Assembly (NCBI GenBank): GCA_005883245.1 | Contig: VAXT01000002.1 | Coordinates: 1 to 7,533, forward strand | Direction: 5' to 3' | DNA: 7,533 bases | From: Actinomycetota bacterium | Lineage (GTDB): Bacteria; Actinomycetota; Thermoleophilia; Gaiellales; Gaiellaceae | Position numbers and translations under genes: made by a program | Part shown: in pieces, positions 5,884 through 7,533 of the stretch | Position numbering within the stretch: the first letter of the stretch is position 1 | Layout: the number at the start of each line of letters is the position of its first letter | The notes under the pieces: model-generated | What the model saw: the letters and a program-made list of their open reading frames with translations, nothing else | What the model was told of the DNA's origin: nothing | Databases searched by the model: none

Positions 5884-6804
5884 GTGCCGCTCGACGTCGG
5901 GATCGTGGGCTTGCCCGGGGCCGGGAAGACGACGCTCTTCAGGGCGCTGACCGGCGTCTCGCAGACGGCCTACGGTCAGGAGCACGTCGGCGTCGCGCCG
6001 ATTCCGGACCAGCGGTTGGAGCCGATCGCCGAGGTCGAGGGCTCGGCGAAGACCACTCCCGCCACGGTCACGCTCGTCGACCCGCCGGGCCTGGGCGCCG
6101 CCGTGCTCGGCGAGCTCCGCAAGTCCGAGGCGCTGCTCGCGGTGCTCCGTGGCTTCGGGCCGGACGCGGATCCGGCGCACGATCTCGAGTCAATCGTCCT
6201 CGAGCTCGTCGTCGCCGACCGCGACCACGTCGAGAAGCGCCTCGAGCGGGTGCGGACGATGGCGAAGTCGGGCGACGCCCGGCTCCGTGGCGAGGCCGCG
6301 GAGCTCGAGCGCATCCTCGCGCACGTCGAAGCCGGCGGGCCCCTCAGCGCGTACGAGGGCGAGTTGCCGCCGGAGCTCGAGCCGCTGACGACGAAGCCGA
6401 TCGTGCAGATCGTCAACGGCGACGGCGGCATCGACCTCGAGCTGGAGGCCGAGCTGGCCGAGCTCTCACCCGAGGAGGCGGCCGAGTTCCGCGACGGGCC
6501 CGCGGGCTTCGAGCGGGTGCTGTCGAACCTCTTCGAGACGGCCGGATTGCTCACGTTCTTCACCGGCGGCGATAAGGAGACGCGGGCCTGGACGCTCGCG
6601 CAGGGGCGAACGGCGCTCGATGCGGCGGCGACGATCCACACCGACATCGCGCGCGGATTCATCCGCTGCGAAGTGATTGCGTGGCGCGACCTCGTCGAGG
6701 CGGGGAGTCGCGCCGAGGCCGCCCGCCGCGGCCAGCAGCGGTTGGAGGGAAAGGACTACGTCGTCGCCGACGGAGACATCCTCAACATCCGCTTCAACCT
6801 CTAG
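5884..6804 (+). CDS. ychF: YchF/OLA1-family P-loop ATPase, shortened form
   Basis: 306 residues from a GTG at 5884; usual YchF is about 360. The C-terminal TGS-like (DUF933) domain is very well conserved, from LLTFFTGGDKETRAWT at 222-237 through IHTDIARGFIRCEVI (251-265) to RLEGKDYVVADGDIL (286-300) and the RFNL end. The coiled-coil antenna is about 100-155. The G domain is altered: the P-loop is GLPGAGKTT at 9-17 (usual GLPNVGKST), the DxxG motif is DPPG at 66-69, and the G4-like position is NGDG at 178-181 where YchF normally has NxxE. By eye against E. coli YchF, about 15 residues are missing after DPPGL (switch II region), and two further loops are shorter. YchF is a ribosome-associated ATPase in stress responses. 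This may be a second, specialised paralogue. Confidence 0.87.
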   Translation: MPLDVGIVGLPGAGKTTLFRALTGVSQTAYGQEHVGVAPIPDQRLEPIAEVEGSAKTTPATVTLVDPPGLGAAVLGELRKSEALLAVLRGFGPDADPAHDLESIVLELVVADRDHVEKRLERVRTMAKSGDARLRGEAAELERILAHVEAGGPLSAYEGELPPELEPLTTKPIVQIVNGDGGIDLELEAELAELSPEEAAEFRDGPAGFERVLSNLFETAGLLTFFTGGDKETRAWTLAQGRTALDAAATIHTDIARGFIRCEVIAWRDLVEAGSRAEAARRGQQRLEGKDYVVADGDILNIRFNL

Positions 6805-6860
6805 CAGCAACCGCAGTCGCAGTCCGGGCCGCAGTCGCAGTCGCAATCGCAGCTCTTCAC
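6801..6860 (-). CDS. Putative 19-residue Cys/Asp-rich metal-binding micro-peptide
   Basis: On the minus strand a GTG at 6860-6858 opens a frame reading MKSCDCDCDCGPDCDCGCC and closing at TAG 6803-6801. Eight of 19 residues are Cys and five are Asp, arranged as repeated CD units with a final CC. This is metallothionein-like, with enough thiolates for a small metal or arsenite cluster. It is preceded by AAGGAGG four bases from the GTG, the strongest Shine-Dalgarno in the window, and by a TTGACA promoter candidate that runs through the arsR operator dyads. Repeat units differ only at synonymous sites (GAT/GAC, GGC/GGT). Its stop overlaps the ychF stop in a CTAG. A chance frame across a TGCGAC-type repeat is the main alternative. 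I do not recognise a named family, and metal binding is inferred from composition. Confidence 0.62.
   Translation of the reverse strand: MKSCDCDCDCGPDCDCGCC
6812..6850. repeat. Imperfect TGC-GAC tandem repeat
   Basis: Read on the minus strand, TGC followed by GAC or GAT recurs, and the block GACTGCGACTGCGG occurs twice (6842-6829 and 6825-6812), separated by CCC. The repeat is the body of the micro-peptide frame and probably arose by unit duplication. It does not form a hairpin and is not a terminator. Confidence 0.8.
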
Positions 6861-6864
6861 GATT

Positions 6865-6871
6865 CCTCCTT
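6865..6871 (-). promoter_or_regulatory. Shine-Dalgarno of the Cys-rich micro-peptide
   Basis: AAGGAGG on the minus strand, four bases before the GTG at 6860. It is a full-strength anti-16S match in a window where most genes lack one, and it is the main evidence that the tiny frame is translated. Confidence 0.7.
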
Positions 6872-6872
6872 C

Positions 6873-6890
6873 CATCGATGATTGTCGATG
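6873..6890. promoter_or_regulatory. Candidate ArsR operator, dyad 1
   Basis: CATCGA-TGATTG-TCGATG is a perfect 6-bp inverted repeat with a 6-bp spacer. It covers most of the arsR -35 candidate and lies at the expected start of the divergent micro-peptide transcript. It matches dyad 2 at 14 of 18 positions, including a compensated pair change. Confidence 0.68.
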
Positions 6891-6910
6891 TAACGTCTAC
6901 CTGGTACATT
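6882..6910 (+). promoter_or_regulatory. Candidate sigma-70 promoter of arsR
   Basis: TTGTCG (6882-6887), a 17-bp spacer and TACATT (6905-6910). The predicted start near 6917 leaves only a few bases before the ATG at 6922 and no Shine-Dalgarno. The -35 overlaps dyad 1 and the -10 overlaps dyad 2, so a repressor bound at either would block it. Confidence 0.6.
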
Positions 6911-6922
6911 GAAGTTTGTCAA
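6894..6922 (-). promoter_or_regulatory. Candidate divergent promoter of the micro-peptide
   Basis: On the minus strand there is a perfect TTGACA (6922-6917), a 17-bp spacer and TAGACG (6899-6894), a mediocre -10. The -35 lies inside dyad 2, and the predicted start near 6887 lies inside dyad 1. The leader would be about 27 bases and carry the AAGGAGG. Confidence 0.5.
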
Positions 6923-6924
6923 TG
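6907..6924. promoter_or_regulatory. Candidate ArsR operator, dyad 2
   Basis: CATTGA-AGTTTG-TCAATG is a perfect 6-bp inverted repeat with a 6-bp spacer, centred 34 bp from dyad 1. It overlaps the arsR -10 candidate, the arsR start codon (last three bases) and the divergent TTGACA. This position fits autorepression. Confidence 0.68.
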
Positions 6925-7293
6925 AAGAAGCTCGCGACGATCACCTGCTGCGCGCCCGGCGCGCCGCCGCTGAAGCCGAAGGAGTTCGAGAGCCTCTCGG
7001 CGCGCTTCAAGGCCATCGCCGACCCGACGCGGCTCGCGATCGTGAACCGGCTGGCCAGCAGAGACGCCGCGTGCGTCTGCGAGTTCAACTCGCTGGGCCT
7101 CTCCCAGCCGACGATCTCCCACCACCTGAAGGTCCTGCGCGAGGCCGGCCTGATCGAGGTCGCCTACAAGCGCGGTACCTACTTCTTCTACCGCCTCGTC
7201 CCGGAGGCGGTAGAGGCGCTCGCCTTCGCGCTCGGCGGCGCGCCGCAGCCGGAGCTCGTCCTCGCGACCGCGGAGGGCACGGTTGCCCGCTGA
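6922..7293 (+). CDS. arsR: ArsR/SmtB-family thiol metalloregulator
   Basis: 123-residue winged-helix repressor that leaves DNA when its Cys residues bind As(III) or a soft metal. Landmarks: FKAIADPTRLAIVNRLA (29-45), the alpha-3 metal motif CVC at 51-53 (as in the ELCVCDL box of E. coli ArsR), the recognition helix SQPTISHHLKVLREAGLI (61-78), and the wing YKRGTYFFYRL (82-92). An N-terminal Cys pair, C9-C10 in ITCCAPG, could add ligands, as the N-terminal Cys residues do in CadC; As(III), Cd(II) and Pb(II) are all possible inducers. The ATG at 6922 is preferred; a TTG two codons upstream is the alternative and would lie beyond the predicted transcript start region. Two dyads around the promoter indicate autoregulation. 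The stop overlaps the arsenate reductase start by 11 bp. Confidence 0.93.
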   Translation: MKKLATITCCAPGAPPLKPKEFESLSARFKAIADPTRLAIVNRLASRDAACVCEFNSLGLSQPTISHHLKVLREAGLIEVAYKRGTYFFYRLVPEAVEALAFALGGAPQPELVLATAEGTVAR

Positions 7294-7533
7294 GAAGGTC
7301 CTCTTCGTCTGCATCGGGAACGCCGGCCGCTCGCAGATGGCGCTGGCCTTCGCGGAGCGGGCAGGGCTCGAGGCGAGGTCGGCCGGCTCTCACGCGGAGA
7401 CCCGGCTCCATCCCGAGGTGGTCGAGGCGATGCGAGAGCTCGGCTTCGATCTCAGCGGTCGGGTGCCGCACCAGCTGGCGCAGGAGGACGTCGAGTGGGC
7501 GGACCTCGTCGTGACGATGGGCTGCGGCGACGC
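7283..7533 (+). CDS. arsC: Arsenate reductase, LMW-phosphatase type (5' part)
   Basis: The first 83 codons are visible and the window end cuts the gene. It starts at a TTG at 7283 within the arsR end (11-bp overlap), which indicates translational coupling. The phosphatase loop is C10-IGNAG-R16-S17 (CX5R) in VLFVCIGNAGRSQMA, followed by SAGSHAETRLHPEVVEAMRELGFDL and VTMGCGDA with C81. The VTMGCGD segment is characteristic of thioredoxin- or mycothiol-linked arsenate reductases, where its Cys relays the disulfide; tyrosine phosphatases of the same fold lack it. The expected length is about 130-140 residues. It reduces arsenate to arsenite, which then needs export or sequestration. No efflux gene is visible before the window ends. 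Confidence 0.9.
   Translation, partial: MPAEKVLFVCIGNAGRSQMALAFAERAGLEARSAGSHAETRLHPEVVEAMRELGFDLSGRVPHQLAQEDVEWADLVVTMGCGD

Noticed and set aside
6812..6850. Repeat between ychF and arsR as a CRISPR array or terminator
   Set aside because: The units are 6 and 14 bp with no spacers, and no stem-loop with a T tract forms; the repeat is better explained as Cys-Asp codons.
6805..6860. Plus-strand read-through of ychF across the repeat (Gln/Ser-rich)
   Set aside because: The ychF stop follows the family's normal RFNL end, and this strand has no start codon or Shine-Dalgarno for a separate frame.

Overview
The window is GC-rich, densely packed bacterial DNA with many GTG/TTG starts and overlapping stop/start codons. 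Gene content (a DUF1385 membrane protein, a short FtsH, a BldN-like ECF sigma factor, a short YchF, a CxC-type ArsR) suggests an actinobacterium, plausibly class Thermoleophilia. That placement is inference from protein style; no marker gene was compared. No rRNA, tRNA, CRISPR array, insertion sequence or strong terminator was found.

Left part (1-3000): the 3' end of a DUF1385 gene overlaps a nicotinate phosphoribosyltransferase gene, which overlaps a GNAT acetyltransferase gene. A cysteine hydrolase gene on the minus strand converges on them and shares 8 bp with the acetyltransferase end. It keeps nicotinamidase signature residues, so it and the phosphoribosyltransferase could form a nicotinamide to nicotinate to NaMN salvage route.

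Middle part (3001-6804): reading right from a 59-bp divergent spacer are an FtsH-type AAA protease lacking the extracytoplasmic domain, a methylmalonyl-CoA epimerase-like VOC protein, a 77-residue protein of unknown function, an ECF sigma factor with no adjacent anti-sigma gene, and a shortened YchF with an altered G domain. Several of these genes have no Shine-Dalgarno but a TAnnnT hexamer 7-9 nt before the start codon, which fits leaderless transcription.

Right part (6801-7533): an arsenic-type module. An ArsR repressor (CVC motif plus an N-terminal Cys pair) is followed by an overlapping LMW-phosphatase-type arsenate reductase gene cut by the window end. The 117-bp gap between ychF and arsR is not empty. 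On the minus strand it holds an 18-bp dyad, a strong Shine-Dalgarno and a 19-codon reading frame encoding MKSCDCDCDCGPDCDCGCC (8 Cys, 5 Asp), whose stop overlaps the ychF stop. A second 18-bp dyad of the same architecture overlaps the arsR start. Candidate sigma-70 promoters point both ways through the two dyads. The best candidate for an undescribed system is therefore an ArsR-controlled divergent unit that makes a metallothionein-like micro-peptide on one side and ArsR plus arsenate reductase on the other.
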